From positions 1 to 16,477 of the forward strand of contig BDTL01000053.1 of assembly GCA_002898115.1 (NCBI GenBank): a DNA stretch of 16,477 nt. The letters are read 5' to 3'. Positions 9,281-16,381 of this stretch are shown one piece after another. The translations under genes and the position numbers were made by a program. Every line of letters starts with the position of its first letter. Within the stretch, counting starts at the first letter, position 1. Below the pieces are notes generated by a model. The model was not told the origin of the DNA and made no database searches. It saw only the letters and a list, made by a program, of their open reading frames with translations. The DNA is from a bacterium BMS3Bbin02. GTDB taxonomy: Bacteria > Actinomycetota > Acidimicrobiia > Spongiisociales > UBA5794.

Positions 9281-11977
9281 CTAGAGCGCGGTGATTCTCC
9301 CTTCGCCTCCCTCGGGATAGTCAGCCGCGGTGATCGTGCCGGCGAGACCGCCATCAACGAGCGCAGCCTGCAGGTAATTGCTCAATGCCTGTTGGTAGGA
9401 AACACCGAGCAGAGTGATCGGTGCGTCACGATACGGATACTGATCACCGCCGCGGGCGAGGAAGTCGATCGTTGCGATCGTCAGGTCCGCACCGGCAACA
9501 ACGGTGCCGCCCGCCACGATCGACGTCGAATCGTCCAGTGTGACTGTCTGAATTCGAGTTCCAGGAGTCAGCACCGTGCCGTCATCATCGACGACCTGAG
9601 CCGTTCCGTTCGGATCGTAGGTGAACGAGAATCCCGCCACCTGGGCGAATCGCCCGCTGACAGTCTCTACCTGCGATACGGCGTTTTCGAGAATCTCCTT
9701 GAATTGGGATCGAGGAATGTCCGGGATGATCGTCACAAAGTTCGGGAACGGCAGCACATCGAACGTGTCCAGCTCGGTGAAGTCACCGACCGGGATCACC
9801 GCGTCATTGCGCATGCCCCCTCCGTTTTGGAGGGCGACATCGGGTGCAGCTACCCCGAACCCGGCAGCGAGCTGGGTTGCTTGCCACAGCAGAGAGTCAG
9901 CGGCAAGGTTGCCGAGGTTTGTCTCCATTGTTCTCACATTGCCGCGAACACCGTCGAGAGCCACCTCGGACGTCGCTACTACCGTTGTTGCCAGACCGGC
10001 GACAAACGTCGAAACGGGATTCTCAACATCAGTGAGCAGTGAGGCATTCTGCGTCTGACCCATGACTGCGACCGGTCCGCTGCCGGTGTCGACACCGGCA
10101 AGCTCTCCGTCGGCGGTGAAAGCCACGGTGAGTTTCCCGACGTACCTGTATTGGCCATTCGTTGTCACGATCGGTGTCTTCATGCCATCGGCGTTGGTCG
10201 CCCACAGCGGGTAGGTCCCGAAGATCTGGCTTTCGTCACCGGGGATGAGAGTCGTGCCCGGGTTGGCGAGTAACTCGTCCCCGCCACCGGCAATCATGAT
10301 GTCCACACCGGAGAGCATCTCAGCGAGCGCGAGCTCCTGGGTGACGTCTTGCAGGTGGCTCACTGTCACGATGATCTCGGCGCCGGCCAGGATCAAGGCG
10401 TCGATCTCGGTCTGGATCGTTGCTGCGTAGTCGGGATCGACTATCACGTCGCGGATACTCGAGATTGACGTGATCAGTGGCGTCGTCGCCCCGACGATTC
10501 CGATCTTACGTCCATCGACATCAATCATCGTGCTCGGCTTGAGAACTCCCGCGGTGGCAAGCGCATCCAACGCCGGTTCGTTGCTGAAGTCCAGATTGGA
10601 CGACAGGTACGGAGGCGGTGATGTGTACGCCGACAAGAAATCGGCCAGGACGTCCGGCCCGAAGTCGAACTCATGGTTGCCGATGGCCACAGCCGTGTAG
10701 TCGAACGCTTCCAGCGCTATCTGGTCGAAGAACTTACCGGCGTCGAGGCTGGCGTTGAACTCCGGTCCGGGCAGGAAGTTGTCTCCCGAGGAGAGCAATA
10801 TTGTCGGTACATCGACGGCGGCCGCGGCAGAGCGGATATCTCCAAGGACGGTCATGAACCGAGCCACGCCGCCGACACCGCTGTCGTCGAGCAATTCGGA
10901 TTCGCCATCATTGTTGTGCATGATCGTCAGCGCGTAGAGCGGCTCGACACTTGCCCATCCGAGGCCGCGTGCTAGGAATGTTGCCATTTCTGCTCGGAGC
11001 ACCGGACTCTCGCCACAGAACAGATTGCTTGCCGGTGGGTTGCAGCCGACCGTGATCCCGGCCATCCGGAGTGCATTGATGTTTCCTTCGTGAACGCTAC
11101 CTGCGTCATCGGTGAAGAAGTCCATCGGCGCCGGCGCAAGGTCGAGCGTGCGCACAAGGAATGTGGCCATCTGACCGCGTGTCACGGTATCGTTGGGGCA
11201 GAAGTTGTCGTTGTCCGGTGGGTTGCACCCGAGTGTGATTCCCGCTGCCGCAATGGCGTTGATGTTGTCTTCAAAGATCGAGCCGTCGTCGTCCGTGAAG
11301 AAGTCGCCAGCCGGTGTTTCGAGACCGAGGGCTCGGGCTAGAAACGCAGCCATCTGGCCCCGGGTAACCGAGTCGTCCGGCCCGAACTGGTCGTTGGCGG
11401 GTGGATTGTTGCCCTTCGTGATTTCAGCGGCCGCGATCAGTTCGATGTTTCTTTCGTGAATGTTGCCGTCGTCATCTGTGAAACGAGTTCCCGTGAATGT
11501 TGCGAGGGCGTCGATCTGGCCCCGAATCTCACCCGACGGGTTGCCCGTTGTATGAACGTTCACATACGCGTTTCCGGCCCGGAGCGCGGTCACCAGATCA
11601 GCCATGGTTCCGGACAGCAGGTCCGCCTCGGTGATACTCCCGCGCGCGAGCACGCCGTCGACATCAAGACCCGTATTCGGTCCGAATAGGGGAGCGACGG
11701 CCGGGGCATTCGCTCCTGCGGGTCCGACATGGATGTGGGCGGCCGTTGCCCCCACTAAATCGTTGGCTACTGCCACAAAGTTCAGGGTCGCTTCGTCGGC
11801 GCTCAATGAAAGCCCCACGGCTCCCGTCGAGTCCGTTGCGACCGGCGTTGGTTGGTTGTCTCCCGATAGTACGGTGTAGAAATTTGTTGAATCTGATGCA
11901 GCGACGGCTGCTGGTCCGAATGCCAGCAGTGGCACCACGAGCACGAATGCGCTCAACAGAAGTTGGAGTCTCTTCAA
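9281..11977 (-). CDS. Exported CHRD / triple-SLH / 5'-nucleotidase-like protein
   Basis: Large surface protein of 898 aa. Signal peptide to about residue 27 (LKRLQLLLSAFVLVV...AAVAAS). CHRD domain about 30-157, with AHIHVGP (80-86) and NVHTTGNPSGEIRGQI (140-155). Three SLH-like repeats at about 166-217, 227-278 and 288-338, each with FTDD, a GIT/EIT turn, NPP and VTRGQMA.FL or a variant; these usually hold proteins at the cell envelope. Metallophosphoesterase domain about 348-610 (GDN at 399, GNHEFDFG at 433-440, SHLQD at 540-544), then 5'-nucleotidase C-terminal domain about 665-898 (NLGNLAADS, NGGGMRND at 718-725, FPN). Two metal motifs differ from the family: HNNDGE for HTNDxHG and GGGDE for GHSH-like. 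Starting at TTG 11977 puts AGGAAGGG (11985-11992) 7 nt upstream; a GTG at 12016 is the alternative. Phosphoester hydrolysis is inferred, substrate unknown. Confidence 0.85.
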   Translation of the reverse strand: MKRLQLLLSAFVLVVPLLAFGPAAVAASDSTNFYTVLSGDNQPTPVATDSTGAVGLSLSADEATLNFVAVANDLVGATAAHIHVGPAGANAPAVAPLFGPNTGLDVDGVLARGSITEADLLSGTMADLVTALRAGNAYVNVHTTGNPSGEIRGQIDALATFTGTRFTDDDGNIHERNIELIAAAEITKGNNPPANDQFGPDDSVTRGQMAAFLARALGLETPAGDFFTDDDGSIFEDNINAIAAAGITLGCNPPDNDNFCPNDTVTRGQMATFLVRTLDLAPAPMDFFTDDAGSVHEGNINALRMAGITVGCNPPASNLFCGESPVLRAEMATFLARGLGWASVEPLYALTIMHNNDGESELLDDSGVGGVARFMTVLGDIRSAAAAVDVPTILLSSGDNFLPGPEFNASLDAGKFFDQIALEAFDYTAVAIGNHEFDFGPDVLADFLSAYTSPPPYLSSNLDFSNEPALDALATAGVLKPSTMIDVDGRKIGIVGATTPLITSISSIRDVIVDPDYAATIQTEIDALILAGAEIIVTVSHLQDVTQELALAEMLSGVDIMIAGGGDELLANPGTTLIPGDESQIFGTYPLWATNADGMKTPIVTTNGQYRYVGKLTVAFTADGELAGVDTGSGPVAVMGQTQNASLLTDVENPVSTFVAGLATTVVATSEVALDGVRGNVRTMETNLGNLAADSLLWQATQLAAGFGVAAPDVALQNGGGMRNDAVIPVGDFTELDTFDVLPFPNFVTIIPDIPRSQFKEILENAVSQVETVSGRFAQVAGFSFTYDPNGTAQVVDDDGTVLTPGTRIQTVTLDDSTSIVAGGTVVAGADLTIATIDFLARGGDQYPYRDAPITLLGVSYQQALSNYLQAALVDGGLAGTITAADYPEGGEGRITAL

Positions 11978-11992
11978 CTTCGTTCCCTTCCT
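11975..11992 (-). promoter_or_regulatory. Ribosome binding site deciding a TTG start for the nucleotidase-like gene
   Basis: AGGAAGGG (11985-11992) is followed by 7 nt and TTG (11975-11977). The site is strong and the resulting protein begins directly with the basic n-region of the signal peptide. Confidence 0.55.
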
Positions 11993-12031
11993 GTGTTGTG
12001 CTTCGGGAGCCTGCACGGCTCGCTCCAGCTA

Positions 12032-12047
12032 TTGGCAATACTGCCAA
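12032..12047 (-). promoter_or_regulatory. Perfect dyad upstream of the nucleotidase-like gene
   Basis: TTGGCA (12032-12037), 4-nt spacer, TGCCAA (12042-12047): perfect 6-bp arms, 55-70 nt before the TTG start at 11977. Position and symmetry fit a small operator. A short GAGCC-TGCAC-GGCTC hairpin (12007-12021) lies between it and the gene. The rest of the 277-nt gap (11978-12254) shows no open gene; it also contains the 10-bp palindrome GTCCGCGGAC at 12231-12240. Confidence 0.35.
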
Positions 12048-12254
12048 CTGTCTCCAATGTACCGAGGATTACCGTTTATGCGCGGCCGAATCCGAGACCG
12101 CGAAAAAATGGCTAGGGGACTCAGAGGTCGGCCGCGAGATCGCATGGCTCGTGGCTTGTTGACAGCACGGACCGACCGATCAGTGTGGCCGGGCATGTCG
12201 CCGAGTCCCGGTGCGAGGTGCCGAGGGTTGGTCCGCGGACGGTCAACGCCCGGG

Positions 12255-13412
12255 TCATGGCCAGGAAACGACACCCGACGTCCGGATTGGTGAGCGTAGA
12301 AGGCTTGCCCGACCGGGAATCGGGACCACGTAGTTGGTGACCCCGCCCGATGCGATGTCGATCATTCGGGCAGCGGTCGGGGCGTCGGAGCCTTCCTCGG
12401 CTGTGTTGATGACGATGTAGTCATCGTTGACGTCGAGGCGGTCAATGTATCCCGCAATGATGCCAGGAAGCGTGACATTCAAGAACACCGCTCCGGACTG
12501 AAGTGATGCGAGTGTCACCTCAAGCCCGGCGTCCGTCTCACGGGCCCACGCGACCTTCGTCCCATCCGGCGTGATTGCTGCGGTCACGCAGCCCGGGTAG
12601 CAGTCGAAAACACCGTCCGGCTCGGGGTTGCCGGCAAGAGCGAGCGTCGTACCCGCGTGATCTTCAATCATGACACCCGTCCACCCTTCACCGTCCCAGT
12701 TGCGCATTGTGCGGTCGGCTCCGGCGCTGATTGCGGAGGAACCACTCTCCCAACCACCAACCAGGCCGAGCTCAGTCACCGACAAGGATGTCAGGTTGTA
12801 TGTGCGGAGCGTTTGGAAAAATTCGGGAGGTCCGGCTGCCGTCTCGAGGCGGGTGTAATACACCGTGATGTCACCGTCGCGAATCTCGACGTCCTCCAGG
12901 GAGAGTCCCTGCGTCGCCGACGGGATCAGCAGTGTGCTCGCAGCGTCGGCCCCGGCTGGTACGCGGTAGATGATCGAATCGTTGCCCCATGTCGTCCACG
13001 GGCTGCCCGGCAGCTCGAAGACAACCCCGCCTTGAGTATCGTCGATCGCATAGTTGATGATTCCCCCAACGACACCCGGGTTGGCGTCGATAACGGTCGC
13101 AATCACACCGGAGAGTGTGACGACATAGACCCCGTCTTCGTTGGTGACCAGAACCGTTCCCGGTGACACGGTGGGTGGTGCAACGGTCGTTGTGGTCGTG
13201 GGGGTCTGTGTCGTGGCGACCTCAGGTGCTTCAGCGGTGGTGGTTGTGGTGACAGGAACCGTGGTTGTAGTGGTAGCCCCGACCAGCACAGCTGCAGTGG
13301 GCGTTGTCGTAGGGGCGTCGCCGGCGCCGCCACCGCAGGCGGCTGCGATCAATGCGAGTGCGAGCACAAGGCCCCACCATGTTGAGTTTTTCGTGTACTG
13401 CATGAGCCTCAT
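12255..13412 (-). CDS. Thr-rich-linker lipoprotein with probable beta-propeller domain
   Basis: From ATG 13412 the product is 385 aa. A signal peptide with a good lipobox (LIAAAC, Cys26) is followed by GGG and a Thr/Pro/Val-rich linker to about residue 85, a style common for surface lipoproteins of Acidimicrobiia. The remainder has repeated short beta-strand-like blocks (GVYVVTLSG, DITVYYTRLET, TKVAWARETDAGLEVTLAS, DDYIVINTAEEG), which suggests a WD40/TolB-like propeller that binds rather than catalyses. One CYPGC motif could form a local disulfide. No catalytic motif was seen and I cannot name a function. Start choice is uncertain: ATG at 13412, ATG at 13403, or GTG at 13436 with AAGGA about 10 nt upstream; all keep the signal peptide. 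Confidence 0.75.
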   Translation of the reverse strand: MRLMQYTKNSTWWGLVLALALIAAACGGGAGDAPTTTPTAAVLVGATTTTTVPVTTTTTAEAPEVATTQTPTTTTTVAPPTVSPGTVLVTNEDGVYVVTLSGVIATVIDANPGVVGGIINYAIDDTQGGVVFELPGSPWTTWGNDSIIYRVPAGADAASTLLIPSATQGLSLEDVEIRDGDITVYYTRLETAAGPPEFFQTLRTYNLTSLSVTELGLVGGWESGSSAISAGADRTMRNWDGEGWTGVMIEDHAGTTLALAGNPEPDGVFDCYPGCVTAAITPDGTKVAWARETDAGLEVTLASLQSGAVFLNVTLPGIIAGYIDRLDVNDDYIVINTAEEGSDAPTAARMIDIASGGVTNYVVPIPGRASLLRSPIRTSGVVSWP

Positions 13413-13417
13413 CGTTC

Positions 13418-13444
13418 GTAGGTACGTGGGAGACACCTACCTAC
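13418..13444 (-). promoter_or_regulatory. 11-bp inverted repeat at the lipoprotein start
   Basis: GTAGGTACGTG (13418-13428) pairs with CACCTACCTAC (13434-13444) with a single mismatch, around a 5-nt loop. It ends 5 nt before the ATG at 13412 on the minus strand, so in RNA it would form a hairpin beside the start region; as DNA it could be an operator. If the GTG at 13436 were the true start, the hairpin would overlap the first codons. Confidence 0.4.
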
Positions 13445-13483
13445 CGTCCTTCACACAACGTATCGGCGGTTTTCTCTGCCTTC

Positions 13484-13511
13484 TGTATACACGAACACAA
13501 CGTGGTTCGTG
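13484..13511 (-). promoter_or_regulatory. Candidate promoter/operator of the Thr-rich lipoprotein gene
   Basis: On the minus strand TATACA (13484-13489) resembles a -10 box with a TG just upstream; no good -35 is present. Directly upstream is a perfect 7-bp inverted repeat CACGAAC (13490-13496) / GTTCGTG (13505-13511) with an 8-nt spacer, where an activator or repressor would overlap the -35 region. Transcription from here would give a leader of about 65 nt. Confidence 0.35.
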
Positions 13512-13774
13512 CCATCGGGCTGATCTTGAAGCGGGCAATTAGAGATCGTCCGTGTCCTGACACCCCTTGCCGCTGCCGGCCTTGTGGTGCAGATGGGTCT
13601 TGGGATGCAGGTCCACATGAAGCGCAAGTGAACTCGGAACGGATGTCATGGACGTGATGTTTGTGGCTCTGGCGGTGTTCGTGGTCGTCGGTCGATTCTC
13701 CGACTCGGGGTAACGCCACGCTTGTGGGACCACGTTTGGTTTCCGTGCATGCAGCACGACTGAGCGGAGTTTCT

Positions 13775-13796
13775 CACCCCTGGGTGTGCTTATACT
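13775..13796 (+). promoter_or_regulatory. Candidate promoter of the MBL-hydroxylase operon
   Basis: TATACT (13791-13796) is a good -10 match with TG at 13787-13788, but no recognisable -35 lies 16-18 nt upstream. Instead a CACCC-CT-GGGTG dyad (13775-13786) occupies the space just before the -10, which suggests that an activator may be needed. The predicted transcript would start about 50 nt before the ATG at 13851. Confidence 0.4.
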
Positions 13797-13798
13797 GT

Positions 13799-13826
13799 CG
13801 AATTACTTCATATAGGAAGTAATTCG
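13799..13826 (+). promoter_or_regulatory. Perfect 11-bp inverted repeat, probable repressor operator
   Basis: CGAATTACTTC (13799-13809), 6-nt spacer ATATAG, GAAGTAATTCG (13816-13826): 22 of 22 arm bases match. It is AT-rich, unlike its surroundings, and covers the expected transcription start just after the TATACT box, the classical place for a repressor. Size and symmetry fit a dimeric winged-helix or TetR-like regulator such as MarR, GntR or TetR; no such gene is in the window. Confidence 0.65.
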
Positions 13827-13850
13827 TGAGAGCTGTTACGAGGGAGCTGC

Positions 13851-14828
13851 ATGGAAACCACACCAATCCCGAAACCATTCGCGTCGTCGAGTGATCTAGA
13901 TGCCAAGGCGGCGACGCTGGACGAGCTTGCTGACGGTGTTTTTGCCTTCACAGCCCAGGGCGATCCCAACGTTGGGTGCATTGTCGGACCCGACAGTCTC
14001 GCCGTCATTGATGCTCGCGCGACACCGGCACATGCACAGGAGTGGATCGATGTCATTCGGTCCGAGATTTCTGATAAACCGATCAAGTACATCATCCTCA
14101 CCCACTACCACGCGGTTCGAACGCTCGGCGCTTCTGCATACGGTGCGGAACACATCATTGCGCACGAAGGCACGCTGCGACTCATCACCGAACGTGGTGA
14201 ACAGGACTTCGAGTCGGAGGCCCGGCGGTTCCCTCGTCTGTTCATGGATATCGACTCAATACCGGGCCTGACGTGGCCGACGATGACCTTCACCGACCGT
14301 ATGTCTCTGCAGTTCGGGAGCCGACGCATCGATCTCGTTCACTACGGACGTGGTCACACGGAGGGTGACATCGGCATTCACCTCCCCGATGATGGTGTGC
14401 TGTTTGCGGGTGATCTTGTAGAAGCGAACACCGCGCCCTACTGCGGTGATGCCTTTCTCCAGGAGTGGATGACCACCACGCTCGACCGAGTTGCCGCGGT
14501 CGGTGCGACGAAGATTGTCGGTGGTCGGGGCGGCACTGTGCACGGAGATGACATCCCTGTCGCTATTGAAGAAACTCGCGCGTACCTGGTAACGCTGCGT
14601 GACGCCGTCTACGAGGTTGTCGTACGCGAGGGGAGCCTCAAGGAAGCCTTTGATGCGGCATACGCCGCGTTGCAGCCGCGTTTTGGCGAGTGGTTCATCT
14701 TCGAACATTGCATCCCTTTCAATGTCGCCCGTATGTATGACGAACTCGCCGGGTATCGACCCCGCATTTGGACCGCCAGTCGTGATCAAGAGGTGTGGGC
14801 GGAGCTGCAGCTCGGGGAAGCTCCATGA
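13851..14828 (+). CDS. MBL-fold metallo-hydrolase-like protein, variant metal site
   Basis: The 325-aa product has the order of elements of the metallo-beta-lactamase fold: GVFAFTAQGDPNVGCIVG strands (29-46), DSLAVIDARAT (48-58), ILTHYHAVRTLGASAYGAE (82-100), YGRGHTEGD (165-173, His169), VLFAGDLVE (183-191, Asp188) and VGGRGGTVHGDD (223-234, His231). The usual HxHxDH signature is reduced to His85-Tyr-His87-Ala-Val-Arg90, so the Asp and third His are missing and at most part of the two-metal centre can form. The start is supported by GAGGGAG just before ATG 13851. The stop overlaps the hydroxylase start by ATGA. It is the first gene of what looks like an aromatic-catabolism operon, so hydrolysis of an ester, lactone or thioester pathway intermediate is possible but unproved. 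Confidence 0.85.
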   Translation: METTPIPKPFASSSDLDAKAATLDELADGVFAFTAQGDPNVGCIVGPDSLAVIDARATPAHAQEWIDVIRSEISDKPIKYIILTHYHAVRTLGASAYGAEHIIAHEGTLRLITERGEQDFESEARRFPRLFMDIDSIPGLTWPTMTFTDRMSLQFGSRRIDLVHYGRGHTEGDIGIHLPDDGVLFAGDLVEANTAPYCGDAFLQEWMTTTLDRVAAVGATKIVGGRGGTVHGDDIPVAIEETRAYLVTLRDAVYEVVVREGSLKEAFDAAYAALQPRFGEWFIFEHCIPFNVARMYDELAGYRPRIWTASRDQEVWAELQLGEAP

Positions 14829-16381
14829 GTGAACACCACCCCATCGTGATAGTTGGGGCCGGGCCGGTCGGGCTTTCTGCCGCCCTCGAGCTGGCGGCGC
14901 TCGGCCGACCGTCAGTTGTTCTTGAAATGCGGTCCGCGGAGAGTGATGGTTCTCGCGCGATCTGTTGGAGTCAGCGCACGCTTGAGATCTGGAAACGTGT
15001 TGGTGTCGCGCAGCCTGTGATCGATCGCGGCGTGACGTGGCAGGTGGGGAAGGTGTTCTACGAAGAGGACCTTGCTTACGAGTTCGATCTGCAACCGGAA
15101 CCCGGTTACGCCATGCCGGCTTTCGTGAACCTACAGCAGAACATCGTGGAAGGTATTCTTCTCGACGCGGTTGGATCAACCGGAGTCATCGACCTGCGAT
15201 GGTCCTCGACGGTAGCGGAGTCCTCGTCGACCGCCGAACAGGCGACCCTGGTCGTGAACGGACCTGACGGGTCGTATGAGATCAGCTGCGACTGGTTAAT
15301 CGCCGCGGACGGTGCTCGTAGCACGATTCGACGAGATGCCGGGCTGTCTCTGGTGGGAAGAACGTTCGAGGACAAGTTTCTTATCTCCGATATCCGGATG
15401 AAGGGGACCATGCCTACCGAGCGTTGGTTCTGGTTCGACCCACCGTTTCACGAGGGCCGATCAACCTTGTTGCACCGTCAGTCCGACGATGTGTGGCGTG
15501 TCGATTTTCAGTTGGGACGCGATGTCGATCCCGAGCAAGAGATGGAACCCGAACGTATCACCAAACGGATCCAAGCCATGTTTGGCGACGATATCGAGTT
15601 TGAAATTGACTGGGTGAGCATCTACCGATTCCAGTCTCGACATCTCGAGAATTTCCGCCATAGGCGGATACTTTTTGTCGGCGATTCCGCCCACCAGGTC
15701 TCACCGTTCGGTGCCCGCGGCGCCAACGCAGGTGTACAGGACGCAGAGAATCTTGTGTGGAAACTTGACTTGGTGATGCGCGGCGCGGCACCCGATGCGC
15801 TGCTCGACACCTACAGCGATGAGCGTGTGTACGCCGCAGCCGAAAACCTTGCCGTCACGACACAAACGATCGACTTTATGACGCCGCAGTCGGACTCTGA
15901 TCTCGCGTTGCGGACCGCGACCCTTGGTTTGGCGCGTCGGCACGGATTCGCCCGCCCCCTAGTCAACAGCGGCCGCCTGTCGGTTGCCACGGTCCATCAC
16001 GGCTCGCCCCTGTCTACCTCTGACACGGCGGTTTTCGAAGGGGAAGTACATCTTGGGGGACCGGTCCTTGATGCACCGGTGAAGGGCGCGCGCGGTGAGT
16101 GGCTGCTCGACTATGTGGGGCGCGACTTTGTGCTCTTGTTCTATGGGAACGAGAGTGACCTTCCGGAGGGGCTTCCTTCGGACGTCCGGATTGTGACGAT
16201 CGGCGACGGTGGTGACATTGCTGATACCTCCGGCCTTGTCACGAAGCGCCTCGGTCTATCGGCTGGCTGCGGCATTCTTGTCCGGCCGGACCAGCATCTC
16301 GCAGCTCGCTGGAATTCGGTCACGGTGGATGGTGTGGTTGCTGCGTTGGCTAGAGCGAGGGGCGAAGAGGAGGCGGCATGA
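14825..16381 (+). CDS. FAD-dependent aromatic hydroxylase (class A flavoprotein monooxygenase)
   Basis: Likely adds a hydroxyl group to an aromatic ring using NAD(P)H and O2; the cytoplasmic PHBH/MhpA-like family (FAD_binding_3). The 518-aa product shows the Rossmann motif GAGPVG (11-16), the family DG motif IAADGARSTIRR (159-170) and the second FAD motif FVGDSAHQVSPFGARGANAG (284-303) followed by DAENLVWKL. Residues about 415-518 form the thioredoxin-like C-terminal domain common in MhpA- and phenol-hydroxylase-type enzymes (FVLLFYGN, DVRIVTIGDG, LVRPDQHLAARW), with no CxxC. ATG 14825 overlaps the MBL stop (ATGA) and has GGGGAAG just upstream. The substrate cannot be read from sequence; phenylpropionoid, hydroxybenzoate or chlorophenol types are all possible. 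Confidence 0.92.
   Translation: MSEHHPIVIVGAGPVGLSAALELAALGRPSVVLEMRSAESDGSRAICWSQRTLEIWKRVGVAQPVIDRGVTWQVGKVFYEEDLAYEFDLQPEPGYAMPAFVNLQQNIVEGILLDAVGSTGVIDLRWSSTVAESSSTAEQATLVVNGPDGSYEISCDWLIAADGARSTIRRDAGLSLVGRTFEDKFLISDIRMKGTMPTERWFWFDPPFHEGRSTLLHRQSDDVWRVDFQLGRDVDPEQEMEPERITKRIQAMFGDDIEFEIDWVSIYRFQSRHLENFRHRRILFVGDSAHQVSPFGARGANAGVQDAENLVWKLDLVMRGAAPDALLDTYSDERVYAAAENLAVTTQTIDFMTPQSDSDLALRTATLGLARRHGFARPLVNSGRLSVATVHHGSPLSTSDTAVFEGEVHLGGPVLDAPVKGARGEWLLDYVGRDFVLLFYGNESDLPEGLPSDVRIVTIGDGGDIADTSGLVTKRLGLSAGCGILVRPDQHLAARWNSVTVDGVVAALARARGEEEAA

Larger units (their letters stand above)
13413..13850. other. Intergenic region between the divergent lipoprotein gene and MBL operon
   Basis: The 438-nt stretch has no convincing gene. 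Two overlapping minus-strand frames (13441-13719 and 13539-13757) are His-rich, have no Shine-Dalgarno support and resemble no family. It holds control-type structures on both sides: dyads at 13418-13444 and 13490-13511 next to the lipoprotein gene, and at 13744-13758, 13775-13786 and 13799-13826 next to the MBL gene. The CGTGC-ATGCA-GCACG hairpin at 13744-13758 could be an extra site. A 21-codon plus-strand frame (13648-13713) is treated as a finding only. Confidence 0.6.

Noticed and set aside
12231..12240. Perfect 10-bp palindrome GTCCGCGGAC
   Set aside because: Short, GC-rich and near the 3' end of a gene with no T-run; expected by chance at this base composition, so noted only within the gap description.
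13441..13757. Two overlapping His-rich minus-strand frames (92 and 72 aa)
   Set aside because: They compete with each other for the same DNA, lack ribosome binding sites and resemble no family; they also overlap the probable promoter structures.
14256..15179. 307-aa minus-strand frame across the MBL and hydroxylase genes
   Set aside because: It spans the coupled junction of two well-supported plus-strand genes and is Arg/Pro-rich shadow sequence.
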